Shown: positions 1 through 7,739 of the stretch, piece after piece
Position numbering within the stretch: position 1 is the stretch's first letter
Layout: every line of letters starts with the position of its first letter
Origin: Synechococcus sp. HW_metabat.21
Lineage (GTDB): Bacteria; Cyanobacteriota; Cyanobacteriia; PCC-6307; Cyanobiaceae
Reading direction: 5' to 3'
DNA length: 22,154 nt
Assembly: GCA_018623875.1 (NCBI GenBank)
Contig: JAAZUZ010000009.1
Location: forward strand, 1 to 22,154
Made by a program: the position numbers and the translations under genes
The notes under the pieces: model-generated
The model's database searches: none
Told to the model about the DNA's origin: nothing
Seen by the model: only the letters and a program-made list of their open reading frames with translations

Positions 1-2
1 AG

Positions 3-134
3 CAGCGGATTTATCCGCTCGGTCGCCGTGTCAACGCCATGGAGCTAGTGGAGCGTGTCAGCGGCCGCCCGCTGGAGCATCGCCCCTTCATTCACTACCT
101 CCAAGGGAAGCTCGAGCGACTCGCGACGCCATAG
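3..134 (+). CDS. M32 family metallocarboxypeptidase (carboxypeptidase Taq), C-terminal fragment
   Basis: This open frame enters from the left edge and ends at a TAG stop, so only the last 43 residues are visible. They fit the C-terminus of M32 (Taq-type) zinc carboxypeptidases: a Gly-Arg-Arg turn, a hydrophobic helix, a short 'SGRPL' turn, then Phe and Tyr-Leu ahead of a charged tail. The HEXXH zinc site lies outside the window. These enzymes remove C-terminal amino acids from peptides in the cytoplasm. From memory, an M32 gene next to ppa is a common arrangement in marine Synechococcus, which supports the call. The assignment rests on a short tail and remembered family sequences. Confidence 0.65.
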   Translation, partial: QRIYPLGRRVNAMELVERVSGRPLEHRPFIHYLQGKLERLATP

Positions 135-188
135 GCACTGCGTGAAGAAACGGGACAAAGGTGTGCAAACCCTGACCGTTCCGCTCTG

Positions 189-1199
189 ATGGGCCCGAGC
201 GAGAAGAAAGAGATGGCCCATCAATTCCCCCGCAAGCCAGGCTTCGAGCACAGATCCGGGGATCAGATCGAAGGCGTTAACAACCAAGCCGCGAACCTTG
301 AGGCAATCCCAGGCGGCAGGCGCAGTGAAGATGAGCGCTTGGTGCAAGAGAACTTCCAGCAAATCTTGCAGTCCTCCAGCTATCAGCTGGCCCACTCCGA
401 TGGGGACCTGCTCTCCAGTGCCGAAATGCGCGGTGTGCGAATGCTGCTGGAGATCACCAAACCGCAGCAAATCCTTGAAGCCCAGGGCATCGACTCCACG
501 ATCATCATTTTTGGCGGGGTCAACATCATTGAGCGCAGCGACGCCGAACAGCGCCTTGCTGCAGCGGAAGCCGAGCTCGCCGCCGATCCGAGCAACCCTT
601 CTCTGAAGCGCCAGCGCCAACGCAGCCAAAAGCAACTGGAGTTTTCGCGCTTCTACGACGAGGCCCGTGAATTCAGTCGCCTGGTCTCAGCGGATCAGCA
701 GGCCGGCCACCACAAGCACGTGATCGTCACCGGCGGGGGGCCCGGAATCATGGAGGCCGCAAACCGCGGCGCCTTCGACGCCGGTGGGCGCTCGGTTGGT
801 CTCAGCATCAAACTCCCGGGGGAACCCGAGCCCAACCCGTACATCAGCCCAGAGCTCTGCTTCCAGTTCAATTACTTCGCACTGCGCAAGTTCCACTTCG
901 TTAAACGCTCCACCGCTGCCGTTCTCTTCCCCGGTGGCTTCGGCACCCTCGATGAGCTCTTTGAGGTGCTCACCCTGCGTCAAACCGCCATCAAGCGGCA
1001 GATGCCGGTCATCCTCTTTGGCAAGGACTTCTGGCAGCGCCTCATTGATTTCGACTACCTGGCGGACTGCGGCCTGATCCGCGAGGAGCACCTGGAGCTC
1101 TTCCAGTTCACCGACTCAGCGCAAGAGGCCTGGTCCTGGATCCAAGCCTTCGAAGAGCAGGCGAATGACGGGGCCCATTCAGAGGCACTCGCGGCCTAG
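189..1199 (+). CDS. LOG family protein (TIGR00730-type Rossmann fold, putative nucleoside 5'-monophosphate phosphoribohydrolase)
   Basis: The 336-residue product carries both hallmarks of the LOG (formerly 'lysine decarboxylase-like') family: GGGPGIMEA (about 182-190) and the catalytic PGGFGTLDE (248-256). A conserved Arg-Lys lies between them (LRKFHF, 232-237). Family members cleave the N-glycosidic bond of nucleoside 5'-monophosphates; the plant enzymes release active cytokinin. The old lysine decarboxylase name is not supported biochemically. The protein is longer than the roughly 180-200 residues of short LOGs because of about 170 extra N-terminal residues, including a charged, probably helical stretch at 112-165. 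The start is uncertain: an in-frame ATG at 213 follows a purine-rich run and would remove 8 residues. It follows the M32 gene by 54 nt and precedes ppa. Confidence 0.85.
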   Translation: MGPSEKKEMAHQFPRKPGFEHRSGDQIEGVNNQAANLEAIPGGRRSEDERLVQENFQQILQSSSYQLAHSDGDLLSSAEMRGVRMLLEITKPQQILEAQGIDSTIIIFGGVNIIERSDAEQRLAAAEAELAADPSNPSLKRQRQRSQKQLEFSRFYDEAREFSRLVSADQQAGHHKHVIVTGGGPGIMEAANRGAFDAGGRSVGLSIKLPGEPEPNPYISPELCFQFNYFALRKFHFVKRSTAAVLFPGGFGTLDELFEVLTLRQTAIKRQMPVILFGKDFWQRLIDFDYLADCGLIREEHLELFQFTDSAQEAWSWIQAFEEQANDGAHSEALAA

Positions 1200-1221
1200 G
1201 AGGACCGTTCCGGGAACTCCG

Positions 1222-1227
1222 TAGGAT
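1222..1227 (+). promoter_or_regulatory. Candidate -10 element (TAGGAT) for ppa
   Basis: TAGGAT lies 28 nt before the ATG chosen for ppa, in the short gap after the LOG gene. It matches the extended TAnnnT form of sigma-70 type -10 boxes in cyanobacteria. No convincing -35 box is visible. The implied leader is about 20 nt. The same hexamer is found upstream of psb27 in this window. Confidence 0.35.
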
Positions 1228-1255
1228 GCCGCCCATCCTTAGGCCCGCTGCCCTG

Positions 1256-1843
1256 ATGGCGAACATCGACCACGCCCCAAGCCGCACGATGCTCAACCTG
1301 CTGCACGTGCTGCCGGCCTTTGCCGATGAAGCCGAGCTGCGGCTGAACACCATCGTGGAGCTCAACAGCAACACGATCAATAAGTACGAGCTGATCACCG
1401 AAACCGGCCACCTCAAGCTGGATCGCGTCGGCTATTCCTCGCTGGCCTATCCCTTCGCCTACGGCACCATCCCCCGCACCTGGGATGAGGACGGCGACCC
1501 CCTCGACATCGAGATCGTCGGTGTGACCGAACCCCTGGTGCCTGGCTCCTTGGTGGAAGCCCGCATCATCGGCATCATGAAATTCGACGACGGCGGCGAA
1601 GTCGACGACAAGGTCATTGCCGTGCTGGCCGATGACAAGCGCATGGACCACATCACCAGCTACACCCAACTGGGTGAGCACTGGCTGAAGGAAACCCAGT
1701 ACTACTGGGAGCACTACAAGGACCTCAAGAAGCCCGGCACCTGCCGTGTCAACGGCTTCTTCGACTCCGCCGAAGCCGTGAAGATCGTCAAGGAGTGCGA
1801 GGCCCGCTACATGGAGGTCATCGCTCCCAAGCTGGTCAACTGA
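1256..1843 (+). CDS. ppa: Inorganic pyrophosphatase (family I, soluble)
   Basis: This cytoplasmic enzyme hydrolyses pyrophosphate to two phosphates, pulling nucleotide, amino-acid-activation and sugar-nucleotide reactions forward. The 195-residue product has the family I signature DEDGDPLD (77-84), whose aspartates bind Mg2+. It also has Lys43-Tyr-Glu45 and Arg57, equivalent by eye to E. coli Lys29/Glu31/Arg43, and the later Asp-Asp-Lys (117-119). I chose the ATG at 1256 because MANIDHAPSR matches remembered Synechococcus Ppa N-termini. The open frame runs 10 codons further upstream, but that part overlaps the likely promoter. A strong terminator follows, so transcription probably ends here. 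Confidence 0.96.
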   Translation: MANIDHAPSRTMLNLLHVLPAFADEAELRLNTIVELNSNTINKYELITETGHLKLDRVGYSSLAYPFAYGTIPRTWDEDGDPLDIEIVGVTEPLVPGSLVEARIIGIMKFDDGGEVDDKVIAVLADDKRMDHITSYTQLGEHWLKETQYYWEHYKDLKKPGTCRVNGFFDSAEAVKIVKECEARYMEVIAPKLVN

Positions 1844-1865
1844 GCAGCACTCTTGACCGCCATCC

Positions 1866-1889
1866 AAGCCCCCCAACCGGGGCTTTTTT
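1866..1889 (+). terminator. Rho-independent terminator after ppa
   Basis: A perfect 7-bp stem, AAGCCCC / GGGGCTT, encloses the loop CCAACC and runs into a T tract, 22 nt after the ppa stop. It points rightwards only: read on the minus strand, no T run follows. The last base of the T tract overlaps the stop codon of the convergent ClC gene. Confidence 0.85.
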
Positions 1890-3874
1890 CATGGCTGGGA
1901 ATGAACCGAGGACTGGGCACGGGCCACGGCCCGTGCCATGCCATCGCGGCTCGCCAATCCCTGCAAAGCCTTCACGGGCAACCCCCTGCTGGGCAAAGCA
2001 CTTGGGAGCTGGGGAAGGTCCGGCAGGCCGAGGTCGAAGACCGGCAGCTGGCGCAGACCATTGGGACGCAGCTGGTCCTCCAACTGGGCCAAGTTCGCCG
2101 ATGCCGGCAGCCACAACAGTTCGGAGCGACGGCACTCGGCCAGGGTGACCGCCGGCCCGAACCCCGTCAGGGCACGCTGCAGGTCAGCAAGGGTCACGAG
2201 TCCCACGACCCAATTCTCCTGCTCAACCATCAGACAATGGCCATGGGCCTCGAGCAATTGCAGCAGGGCTGACTGGGCTGACTGGGCGGCATTGAGTACC
2301 AAAGGCGCCTCAGGCTCAAAGGCCTCCACAACCGGGAGCGCCGCCAGGGATTGGCGGCGCTGATCCTCAAGGACATCCGGTCCGAGCAGACCAGGATCAG
2401 CAAGGCCCTGCCAACGTTCCACCAACGCCGCACTGAGTCCCGCCGCCGCCATGAGCGGCAAAACAATGCGGATGTCCCGGGTCAGCTCAAAGAGCAACAG
2501 CAGGGCGGTCAGGGGTGCACGGGCACTGCCCGCTAGGACTGCAGCCATGCCGACCATGGCGTAGGCGGGGGGTTCAGCCACCGGCAGACCCAAGCCGCCC
2601 TCTCCAAGGAGCTGGCCATAGACATTGCCCAAGACGGCCCCGGCAAAAAGGGAGGGCGCAAAACCACCGCCGACAAAACCCGTCGCACTGCTCAAGGCGG
2701 TGGCCAAGAGCTTCACCAAGAGCAAGCCAACCAAGGTCAGCAGTGCGATCCCGCCACCGCTTCCCAGGAGGGCCTCAATCGTGTCGTATCCAACCCCCAG
2801 CACTTGGGGAAAGCCCAAGGCCAACAAACCGATGGCCAGACCACCAACCCCAGGCAGCAGCCATGGGGGCAGATGGCCCAGCCAGCGCTGAACACGCGGA
2901 CTGCGGCCGGCGGCCAGCAGGCGCAGCAGAGCGAGGGAGACGCCGCTGGCCAACAACCCCAATCCCAGATACAGGGGCAGCTCGAGCGGGGAGCGCACCT
3001 CATAGGCCGGCAACCGGAAGGTCGGATCACTGCCCAGGCACAGCTGGGTCACGAGGGCGGAGGCCACGGCCGCCACGAGAACCGCACGGATGCTCGGTCG
3101 CCCGGGGATGGTGCTGTAACTGCCTTCAAAGGCGAAAAAGACCCCGGCGATGGGGGCCTTGAAGCCCGCCGCCAAACCCGCTGCAACACCGGCGGCCACT
3201 AACGCTTTCTGGGACTCCGGAGGCAGGCCGCCACGCATGCCGAGCCAGAGGCCAAGATTGCCGCCGCTCTCCACGCTTGGCCCCTCAGGCCCCAGGGAGG
3301 CTCCACTCCCCAAACTCAAGGACGCCCCGAGCAGGCGTTGAAGGGGCAGCTTCGGGTTGGACTGCACGGCCCCATCGGCCATGGCCATCAAGCTCGGCAA
3401 GCCTGGCCCCAGATCCTTCGACCAGAGCCGCAAGACGCCAACTCCCAGGCCACCGAGGAGTGGCATCAGCACCACGGGCCAAGACGCCAACCAGAGGGGG
3501 AGATCTCCAGCCACGGCCAGGACCGGGTCCGGGACTGCAGGGGCCTGATCAGGCAAAAAGCCCACGCCCCCTAGTCCAAGCTGCAGCAGTGCACGAAGCG
3601 GCGTGCCGCTGTCCACTGGCAAGGGGTCCACCGGAAGGGGTGGGGGCTCCGGTTGCGCCTGGCCCACAAGGGCCAGAGCCCAGGACACGGCCGGACCATA
3701 CAAGCCGTTGTTGATCAGGCCGAGTAGCGCATGGAAGCCGACAACGGCGAGGCCGGTCAGGGCTCCGACGAGGGCAGCCCATGCCAGGAGGCTCCATTGA
3801 AAAGGAAGGGGCCGAGCCTCATCCAGCTCGGTCCCTTCCGGGGGAGTGTCAGGCCTCGGGCCGAACGGTTGCAA
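1889..3874 (-). CDS. ClC family anion channel/exchanger with C-terminal CBS pair
   Basis: The 661-residue membrane protein moves anions (chloride, possibly nitrate) across the cell membrane. ClC signatures appear in order: GPGLP (156-160), GSGASLGPEGP with gating Glu197, APIAGVFFAFE (240-250) and GGGFAPSL (402-409). Two CBS domains follow (about 513-570 and 575-650), usually nucleotide-sensing. Two departures from E. coli ClC-ec1 are notable by eye: Pro157 replaces the selectivity serine, and Gly251 sits where the internal proton glutamate (Glu203) is expected. The region at 75-128 is a Pro-rich loop between early helices. The start is TTG, with no nearby ATG or GTG, and is supported by a GGAGG sequence 6 nt upstream. 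The gene begins 26 nt inside the end of hemC, so translation is probably coupled. The substrate is not settled by sequence. Confidence 0.92.
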   Translation of the reverse strand: MQPFGPRPDTPPEGTELDEARPLPFQWSLLAWAALVGALTGLAVVGFHALLGLINNGLYGPAVSWALALVGQAQPEPPPLPVDPLPVDSGTPLRALLQLGLGGVGFLPDQAPAVPDPVLAVAGDLPLWLASWPVVLMPLLGGLGVGVLRLWSKDLGPGLPSLMAMADGAVQSNPKLPLQRLLGASLSLGSGASLGPEGPSVESGGNLGLWLGMRGGLPPESQKALVAAGVAAGLAAGFKAPIAGVFFAFEGSYSTIPGRPSIRAVLVAAVASALVTQLCLGSDPTFRLPAYEVRSPLELPLYLGLGLLASGVSLALLRLLAAGRSPRVQRWLGHLPPWLLPGVGGLAIGLLALGFPQVLGVGYDTIEALLGSGGGIALLTLVGLLLVKLLATALSSATGFVGGGFAPSLFAGAVLGNVYGQLLGEGGLGLPVAEPPAYAMVGMAAVLAGSARAPLTALLLLFELTRDIRIVLPLMAAAGLSAALVERWQGLADPGLLGPDVLEDQRRQSLAALPVVEAFEPEAPLVLNAAQSAQSALLQLLEAHGHCLMVEQENWVVGLVTLADLQRALTGFGPAVTLAECRRSELLWLPASANLAQLEDQLRPNGLRQLPVFDLGLPDLPQLPSALPSRGLPVKALQGLASRDGMARAVARAQSSVHSQP

Positions 3875-4802
3875 AGATCTCCTCCAGGATCTCTCCGGCT
3901 CCCTGGGCCTTCAGTTTGTTGGCCAAGTCAATCCCGAGGACCTCGGGGTTGGTTTGATCACCCTGGACCTGATCACGGATCAGTCGCTTGCCATCGAGGC
4001 TGGCAACCATGCCAGTCAGCACCAGTTGGTCTCCCTCAAAACGGGTGTTGACCCCGATGGGCACCTGACAACCACCCTCCAGTTCCCGCAGGAACGCGCG
4101 CTCCGCCAGGCAGCGGCGAGCGGTGGGGACATGCTCAAGCACCTTGATCTGCTCGAGGACCTTGGTGTCTCCATCACGGCACTCGATGCCGAGGGCACCC
4201 TGACCGACGGCGTGGAGCGAGATGGACGGGTCGATCAGTTCGTGGATGCGATCCCCCAGGCCGAGGCGACCCAAACCGGCGGCCGCAAGGATGATGCAAT
4301 CGAACTCACCGGAATCGAGCTTCTCCAGGCGCGTAATGACGTTGCCGCGCACGTCCTTGAAGATGAGATGCGGGTAGTGGTGACGCAGCTGGGCCAAACG
4401 GCGCAGGGAGCTCGTGCCCACAACAGCCCCTTCCGGCAGGGTCGCGAGCGTCTTGTCCTTGTGCTTCTCGTGCACCACCAGGGCATCGGCGGGATCTTCC
4501 CGCTCGGTGATGCAGCCGAGCATCAGGCCCTCAGGCAGGTTCGTGGGCAGATCCTTGAGGCTATGGACGGCGATATCGGCACGGTCCACCAACATCTGAG
4601 CCTCAAGCTCCTTGGTGAACAGGCCCTTGTCACCGATCTTCGCCAGGGCCACATCGAGGATTTTGTCCCCCTGGGTAGCCATCGCTTCGATGGTGATCTC
4701 CAAGCCGTCGTGGGCTTTCGCTAGCTCGTCACGCACCCAATGGGTCTGGACCATGGCCAGCTGGCTGCGACGGGAAGCAATACGCAGTTGGGAACCAGCC
4801 AT
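3849..4802 (-). CDS. hemC: Porphobilinogen deaminase (hydroxymethylbilane synthase)
   Basis: The enzyme joins four porphobilinogens into the linear tetrapyrrole hydroxymethylbilane, the step before uroporphyrinogen III on the route to heme, chlorophyll, phycobilins and corrinoids. The 317-residue length is normal. Asp84 in HSLKDLPT is the catalytic aspartate. GTSSLRR (129-135) and the Arg-rich substrate loops are intact. Cys245 in LEGGCQVPIG carries the dipyrromethane cofactor. The ATG start is supported by the normal N-terminus LRIASRRSQLA. A TAGGCT at 4848-4853 on the minus strand is a weak candidate -10 box in the 94-nt gap after the DUF1824 gene. The ClC gene overlaps its 3' end. Confidence 0.97.
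   Translation of the reverse strand: MAGSQLRIASRRSQLAMVQTHWVRDELAKAHDGLEITIEAMATQGDKILDVALAKIGDKGLFTKELEAQMLVDRADIAVHSLKDLPTNLPEGLMLGCITEREDPADALVVHEKHKDKTLATLPEGAVVGTSSLRRLAQLRHHYPHLIFKDVRGNVITRLEKLDSGEFDCIILAAAGLGRLGLGDRIHELIDPSISLHAVGQGALGIECRDGDTKVLEQIKVLEHVPTARRCLAERAFLRELEGGCQVPIGVNTRFEGDQLVLTGMVASLDGKRLIRDQVQGDQTNPEVLGIDLANKLKAQGAGEILEEIFATVRPEA
3881..3885 (-). promoter_or_regulatory. Ribosome binding site GGAGG that fixes the TTG start of the ClC gene
   Basis: Read on the minus strand, GGAGG sits 6 nt before the TTG at 3874, inside the last codons of hemC. It is the clearest Shine-Dalgarno sequence I found in the window. It supports a non-ATG start for a gene that overlaps its upstream neighbour. 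Confidence 0.6.
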
Positions 4803-4896
4803 CGGAATGCATCAAGGCAGCAAACGGCCGCCGAATCACAGCCGCCAAGCCTAGGGAGTGGAGTGCCCATAGCGGCCAAAGGCCAAAAAGTCGTGA

Positions 4897-5304
4897 TCAG
4901 TCGTCGAACAAACCCAAGGGCAGGGGGCCCCAGGTGTCTTCCAAGCTGGGGTCGACGGGGTTATGGCCAGTAATGAGAAGGCCTTCGCCGAGGCCGCTCT
5001 CACGGCGCACCAAGAACCGCCCGTTGTTCTGGTTGGCCTTGAGGAAGACGGGACCCTCGATGGAAGCCAGCTCTTCGCCCGCGGGATCCAGTTCCAGGGC
5101 CTCCCAAGAGAGCCGCGCCTCCAGGGCCCTCAGGCTCGCGACGGCGACTGCGGCAGAGGGGGCCATCACACCAACGGTGAACCACTCGCAGGTGGCCAGC
5201 GCCGCCATCAGCTCTTCGGTGAGCTGGGCCTGCTCAGCCGCGGACAAGGTTGGGGCTGAACGGAGCCCCTTCAGCGAAGCCAGCAGTGAGGGGGCGTCAG
5301 CCAT
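4897..5304 (-). CDS. DUF1824 family protein (cyanobacterial, function unknown)
   Basis: This is a 135-residue soluble protein without signal peptide or membrane helices. It matches remembered cyanobacterial DUF1824 proteins through CEWFTVGVMAPS near the middle and the C-terminal run PVFLKANQ ... GLGEGLLITGHN. The biochemical role is unknown. The open frame extends further upstream, but MADAPSLLASL is the sensible start: its ATG overlaps the PAP2 stop as ATGGCTGA (8 nt), pointing to coupled translation. No clear terminator is visible after it before hemC, so some read-through into hemC is possible. Confidence 0.8.
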   Translation of the reverse strand: MADAPSLLASLKGLRSAPTLSAAEQAQLTEELMAALATCEWFTVGVMAPSAAVAVASLRALEARLSWEALELDPAGEELASIEGPVFLKANQNNGRFLVRRESGLGEGLLITGHNPVDPSLEDTWGPLPLGLFDD

Positions 5305-5965
5305 TGGACGAGGAAGGATGGGAATGGTGCCGCTCCCAGACGGTGAACCCCGCGAGGCAGAAGCTGAGCCACACATAACCGACGGCCGCCCCCGCCAGGA
5401 TGTCGCTCGGCCAGTGGGCTCTGCAGTAGAGCGTGCTCAGCCAGACCAGGGCCACCCAGAAGCTGGAGAGAAGGAAGAGGGGCCGGCGCAGCCACGGATA
5501 GTGGGCCGCCAGCAGGGTGCAGCTCATGAAATAGAAGACCACCGATCCAGCGGCATGGCCACTGGGGAAGCTGCGGCCACTCAGCTCCAGCAAGCTGGCA
5601 TCGGGCCGCGGGCGATCAAACCAGGGCTTCAGAAGACGGTCCACGATCACCAAGATCCCGCCGGTTCCCGCCACAAGGCAGACAACCTCAGGCCAATACC
5701 GCTTGAAGGCCAGAAAGCCCAGCACGGCCAACACCAGCACGGCGGTCACATGCACACCGCTGGCTTGATAAACCACAAGCAACAGCTGCCCCAACCACTC
5801 CGGGATCTGCTGATGCAGCCCATCGAGCAGGGTTCGATCCCAGGCATCTGGAGCATTGGCTTTCAGGCTGGGACCGACCACCAGCAGCACCGCCGTAATG
5901 GCAAGAGCGATGAAGAGGCGCCGCCGGCCGAGAGCGTTCAGCCACTCGCGAAGAACAGGGGGCAT
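5297..5965 (-). CDS. PAP2 superfamily membrane phosphatase
   Basis: The 222-residue protein has about six hydrophobic segments and the PAP2 phosphatase motifs: K113-PWFD-RPRP (motif 1), PSGH at 134-137 (motif 2) and HWPSD at 184-188 (motif 3). Such enzymes dephosphorylate lipid phosphates, including phosphatidate and undecaprenyl pyrophosphate. Motif 3 is usually SRx5HxxxD; here the arginine position reads Thr178 and an arginine appears at 182 instead (STLYCRAH). ATG at 5965 is preferred; a TTG at 5974 would overlap the upstream stop as TTGA and add three residues. It lies 5 nt after the GT-C glycosyltransferase and overlaps the DUF1824 gene by 8 nt. Context suggests recycling of a polyprenyl carrier, but phosphatidate or another lipid remains possible. 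Confidence 0.88.
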   Translation of the reverse strand: MPPVLREWLNALGRRRLFIALAITAVLLVVGPSLKANAPDAWDRTLLDGLHQQIPEWLGQLLLVVYQASGVHVTAVLVLAVLGFLAFKRYWPEVVCLVAGTGGILVIVDRLLKPWFDRPRPDASLLELSGRSFPSGHAAGSVVFYFMSCTLLAAHYPWLRRPLFLLSSFWVALVWLSTLYCRAHWPSDILAGAAVGYVWLSFCLAGFTVWERHHSHPSSSNG

Positions 5966-5970
5966 GGCGA

Positions 5971-7737
5971 TCAAGGTCTTTCGCTCAACTGATCGAGTGT
6001 TCTGCGGTCCAGTCTGATCAAGCGGTGGGCATCCAGACGGCCGAGGAGTTCCGCATCACCCGGTCCCACGCCGAGGTCCAAGAGCTCCCGATCGGACCCC
6101 AAGACCAATACCGATCGAGCTGGATTGGCACGGGCCTCCAGCTGCTCTCGAGCGAAGCGGGCATCGTGGACGAACAGCACAGGCCGGCCGCTGTAGAAGA
6201 CCACGCTGTAGCGCTTGTAGCCCGCCACCAACAGCGGCTCTCCGGGCTGTGCCGACGCAGCGGCCTGACGTGCCAAGACGCGAATGGGCAACAGGCGCTC
6301 GCGATCCATCAGGGGCGCCAAGACCGGAATGACCAGGGCCAACACCGCCGCGAAGCCAGCCGTGTTGGGTAGCCACAACCAACCCAGCGCCTCCGGTTTC
6401 GCAGCCCGCAGCAAGACGACCAAGCCAGCGCAAGCCGCGGCAAGGGGCAGGGCCAGCAGCCAGGGCAAACCCGAGCGCGCAATCGCATCGGCAAAGCCCG
6501 GATAGGAGGGGTCCACCTCGATCAGGCGCGGCGCGAGGACCGCCGCCAACGCCATCGCCCCAAGCAACAGAGCGTTCAGCCAGCCGCTGCCGCGCTGCAA
6601 ACGCTCCAGCCAGAGTGGCCGGGGGGGATGGGCCGACAGGGGAGCAAAGAACAGGCCCACCAGGAGAGCCGCACCGGGAACAACCGGAAGGATGTAGCCG
6701 GGCAATTTGGTGGCTGCCGCCGAGAAGAAGGCCACGACAACGACGAGCCAAATCAGCGCCAATTGCGCCAAAGCTGATCCCGCGTCAGTGCGATGCCAGC
6801 GCTGGGGGGCCCAGACCTGCAAATCAAGAATCGCCGCTGGCAGGTACAGCGACCAGGGCAGCGCCAAGAGCAGCAACCAGGGCAGGTAGAACCACGGGGG
6901 ACCGGGGTGGGCGTAGATGACGGAGGTGAAGCGCTCCAGGTTGCTGAACCCGATGAAGCGCGCCAGAAACTCAAAGCCGTTCGCCTGGGTCGCAGCCGCA
7001 TACCAAGGAAGGGTGACGCCGATGAAGAGGGAGAGCAGCGGCAGCCAGGGGGTCTGACGGACCTCGGGCCAGAGATCACGGCGCAGCAGCAGGAAGCCAA
7101 TGATCACAAGGCCGGGCAAAAGCAAACCCACAGGCCCCTTCGCCAAGACGGCGACGCCGCAGAAGAGCGCCAGGGCGACATGTCCGAGCTGGCGCAGCCC
7201 TGGCCGGTCCCGGCGCCAATAGGCCAGCGCGAAGCCAAACAAAGCCAGGCTGATCCCACTCGCCAAAAACATGTCGGTGACCGAAGAGCGGCCCCAACCC
7301 ACCCATCCGGGACTCAAGGCCAAGAGGCCGCTTGAGAGGGTGGCCCGTCCAAGGCGATCACTGACGGACTCCTGGGCAGGCGAGAGCGCGATCAACAGGC
7401 CAAAGAGGGCAAAGACCACGGCGGTGGCCGCCAGGGCTGCCGGCAATCGGGCCGCCCATTCACTAATGCCAAACAACTGGAAGCTGAGGCCGACCATCCA
7501 GTAGCCCCAGACGGGGTAGTCAAAAAAGGTCTCGCCGTTCCAGCGGGGGGTGACCCAGTCACCGCTCAACACCATCTGACGTGGCACCTCGACAAAAAGC
7601 CCTTCGGTTTTATCGAGCAGACCGAGGCCGCCCAGCTGGTTAAAGAAGGCCAGCAGGCAAAGGCCGAAGAGGGCGGCCACGGCTGCAGCGAGGGCTCGGG
7701 ACGGATTGGCGTCCAGCCAGGTTCTGAGTCGCTGCAT
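5971..7737 (-). CDS. GT-C fold membrane glycosyltransferase (ArnT/PMT-like, PMT_2 family)
   Basis: The 588-residue protein has about a dozen hydrophobic segments. It has the N-terminal periplasmic-loop signature of ArnT/PMT-type transferases: LLDKTEGLFVEVPRQM (about 40-55), then GDWVTPRWNG and YPVWGYW. These enzymes take a sugar from polyprenyl phosphate and attach it to lipid, protein or glycan on the outer face of the membrane. The usual Asp-Glu pair of the first loop reads Asp-Lys-Thr-Glu here. A hydrophilic C-terminal tail (about 485-588) carries no domain I recognise. ATG at 7737 lies 2 nt after the GT2 stop; GTG at 7740 or TTG at 7758 are alternatives. Neighbours supply the likely donor lipid. 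The acceptor cannot be read from sequence. Confidence 0.88.
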   Translation of the reverse strand: MQRLRTWLDANPSRALAAAVAALFGLCLLAFFNQLGGLGLLDKTEGLFVEVPRQMVLSGDWVTPRWNGETFFDYPVWGYWMVGLSFQLFGISEWAARLPAALAATAVVFALFGLLIALSPAQESVSDRLGRATLSSGLLALSPGWVGWGRSSVTDMFLASGISLALFGFALAYWRRDRPGLRQLGHVALALFCGVAVLAKGPVGLLLPGLVIIGFLLLRRDLWPEVRQTPWLPLLSLFIGVTLPWYAAATQANGFEFLARFIGFSNLERFTSVIYAHPGPPWFYLPWLLLLALPWSLYLPAAILDLQVWAPQRWHRTDAGSALAQLALIWLVVVVAFFSAAATKLPGYILPVVPGAALLVGLFFAPLSAHPPRPLWLERLQRGSGWLNALLLGAMALAAVLAPRLIEVDPSYPGFADAIARSGLPWLLALPLAAACAGLVVLLRAAKPEALGWLWLPNTAGFAAVLALVIPVLAPLMDRERLLPIRVLARQAAASAQPGEPLLVAGYKRYSVVFYSGRPVLFVHDARFAREQLEARANPARSVLVLGSDRELLDLGVGPGDAELLGRLDAHRLIRLDRRTLDQLSERP

Positions 7738-7739
7738 CA

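Noticed and set aside
2269..2284. Short tandem GACTGGGCT-like repeat
   Set aside because: It encodes a repeated Ala-Gln-Ser in the ClC CBS region and shows no sign of function as DNA.
3846..4724. Long plus-strand open frame (292 codons) opposite hemC
   Set aside because: It mirrors hemC, which has all catalytic motifs; the translated plus-strand sequence shows no recognisable family. It is a high-GC shadow frame.
4803..4896. Possible terminator after the DUF1824 gene
   Set aside because: A TTTTT run is present on the minus strand, but the preceding bases do not form a proper GC-rich stem; the GGCC/GGCC pair lies on the wrong side of it.
5828..5846. GGTTCGATCC, resembling a tRNA T-arm
   Set aside because: It lies inside the PAP2 coding sequence, with no acceptor stem, anticodon arm or D-arm around it.
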